From contig NC_049989.1 of NCBI RefSeq assembly GCF_000003815.2, forward strand, positions 4,435,141 to 4,497,140: a stretch of 62,000 nucleotides of DNA, read 5' to 3'. Shown here one piece after another: positions 60,428 through 62,000 of the stretch; position 1 is the stretch's first letter, and every line of letters starts with the position of its first letter. A model generated the notes under the pieces. It saw only the letters and a program-made list of their open reading frames with translations, was not told the DNA's origin and did no database searches. The position numbers were made by a program, and so were the translations under genes. The stretch is from Branchiostoma floridae. Its lineage: Eukaryota; Chordata; Leptocardii; Amphioxiformes; Branchiostomatidae.

Positions 60428-62000
60428 TTAATTTCCCAATACCATCTGGGGTGGGAAAATAATAACAGTGTTGTCAGCATTATTCACCACTAAATGTCCA
60501 TTTGGTCCCAAAGCAATATCATTATATCCAACGTTGACGACAGTGCGGACAAATTTCCCACGGCTGGTGAACATGTCAACCCGCCTCTCTTCCTTGTTCG
60601 CCACTAGTATGTTACCAAAGGTGTCCACACAGATACCTTGGGGATCACGCAGTTGACCGTTACCTTGGACTCCAAATTTGAATAAGAACGTACCAGACTG
60701 ACTGTACACATTGACACCACCTGAACCTTTGGGAGCGTCATGCGTAAGAAGAAGGTTTCCTTCTTTGTCCAATGTGACGTATGATACCAAACGTCCTTTT
60801 ATCTTTTTAAAACTGTCGTGAAAGTCGCCATTTAGACGATACGTGTATACTGTATCAAAGTTTACCACGATGATTTTGTCCCTGGTTGTGTCTACTGTAA
60901 TGGTTTGCATCCAAGGGTCATAACGGCGGGGTATGTCGAACTTGATACCTGCACGGCCGTCACGACTATACTGCACCACATATACAGCAAGGCGCACAGG
61001 TCTCTCACTCGTATAGATAACTTTCCCCACTACCCACAAGTTAGCTTTTCCGTCAATTGCAATATCGTAAGGCCGCATGACAATCCCATCTTCACCAGGC
61101 ACCACGGTTGAAAACTTGCCGAGATAAGTCCCATCCATTCTAAAATATTGGACTCGTTTGTTGTGCAGGTCTGTCACAAATATCTCATTGTTCGCAGATA
61201 CGGCCACGCCATTGTTACCATTAAATTCTCCCAGGCCTGATCCCTCCCTGCCAAAAACGATCGGGTCTCCGGAACTTTCTGTAATATATTATTGACATGT
61301 GCATTAAATTCACCCCCACATGTTTAACCGTTAATACATATCCATGGTGAAAACATTAAACCACGCTTTCCATTAGCAGTTGAGTTTGGATATCTAATTT
61401 AAAAAATAGAGCTGTTCACGGCAGAGCATCTCTTAGTTCTGATAGTCCTAATCAGTCCTAGTTCTGATAGACTTAAGAAAAAGTCTTATAAGTGCCCCAA
61501 TGCAAATAAGTCTTATATACCATTCGTTCTGACAATGATGGTACAGTTCATCTTCCATCATGAAATATGTCAATTACTTCCGTTTGATGAATTGAAATAG
61601 TCCCTGGAACATCATCGGAAGGTAAACCTTTTTAAGGATGCATTTTTATCTCCATGAATGAAATATTCTCGTGGGCCTTGAAACAAAGGGAATATCATTT
61701 GACTGCGTGTAGTATAAACTAGACTCTTGAGTAACCCATCTGCTGAAGGCCTCGTGATTTACCTTGTGTACTGCTGAAGGCTGGCGAAACTGTAGTCTGT
61801 GTCTGTGATAGAAAAAGAAAATCAAGTGTTATCTTTGTTCAAGGATGATAGCAGTCACAGGGTTAGTTAAAGGGTGAGAACTAGAAGTAATTCGCAAGTT
61901 AAATTTCTCACGCGCTTACCGTGAACAAGGAATCAGTCATTCTAGTCGTCCTGGTACTGTATGGTCCAGTGGTACCGGTGGTATCCACAGATAGTATCGA
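60428..62000 (-). CDS. NHL-repeat protein, C-terminal part (5' partial)
   Basis: Three exons in phase on the minus strand: beyond 62000 to 61920, 61796-61763 and 61278-60428, ending TAA. The first two encode a Thr/Ser-rich linker (VDTTGTTGPYSTRTTRM, TTVSPAFSSTQ). The last encodes about 283 residues with repeated NHL blades: FGREGSGLGEFNG followed by GVAVSANNEIFVTDLHNKRV, then RPYDIAIDGKANLWVVG, and FGVQGNGQLRDPQGICVD with GNILVANKEERRVDMF. This should fold as a beta-propeller used for protein or RNA binding. Many amphioxus and TRIM2/3/71-type proteins end this way, but no RING or B-box is visible because the 5' end is outside the window. Its tail faces the 5' end of gene E; no functional link is implied. 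Confidence 0.85.

Overview
This is eukaryotic genomic DNA. Short coding blocks sit between canonical GT/AG introns, non-LTR and DNA-transposon debris is dense, and two runs of N mark scaffold gaps. The gene content and repeat style (tandem molybdo-flavoenzyme genes, a neighbouring NHL-repeat protein, very many short inverted-repeat elements) suggest a polymorphic invertebrate deuterostome, most likely an amphioxus (Branchiostoma). The species is an inference from memory, not shown by the sequence.

The window is essentially one tandem cluster of xanthine dehydrogenase/aldehyde oxidase family genes. I reconstructed their exons from homology between copies, splice sites and codon phase. Gene A (plus strand, 169-1913) is the 3' end of one copy, cut by the window edge. 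Gene B (minus, 5995-16841) has exons 11-34 and is cut by the first N gap. Gene C (minus, 20316-35045) is the only copy with all 34 coding exons; exon phases add up to a 1277-residue protein, except for a one-base deletion in exon 6. Gene D (minus, 37624-49962) has exons 6-34 up to the second gap. Gene E (minus, 50418-55875) has exons 1-15 beyond that gap. Exons 6-15 are therefore present twice around the second gap. Exon numbers below follow gene C.

The encoded enzymes have two 2Fe-2S domains (exons 1-4), an FAD domain (exons 6-11) and a large molybdopterin domain (exons 14-34). The catalytic Glu is kept (SEPP motif), but residues that bind purine in true xanthine dehydrogenase are replaced and the RAPG motif of aldehyde oxidases is present. 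Aldehyde-oxidase-like chemistry is thus more likely than xanthine oxidation.

Spacers between genes are themselves duplicated. Each contains a 5' leader block (a first non-coding exon with a strong splice donor and a short upstream ORF, and a possible 60-bp second leader exon) and a 3'-flank block carrying remains of one L1/Tx1-like LINE. Introns and spacers are riddled with short inverted-repeat elements, one internally deleted mariner, tandem repeats and one retroposed insertion. At the right end (60428-62000, minus) lies the 3' part of an NHL-repeat protein gene. I found no RNA genes, CRISPR arrays or bacterial-type operons.
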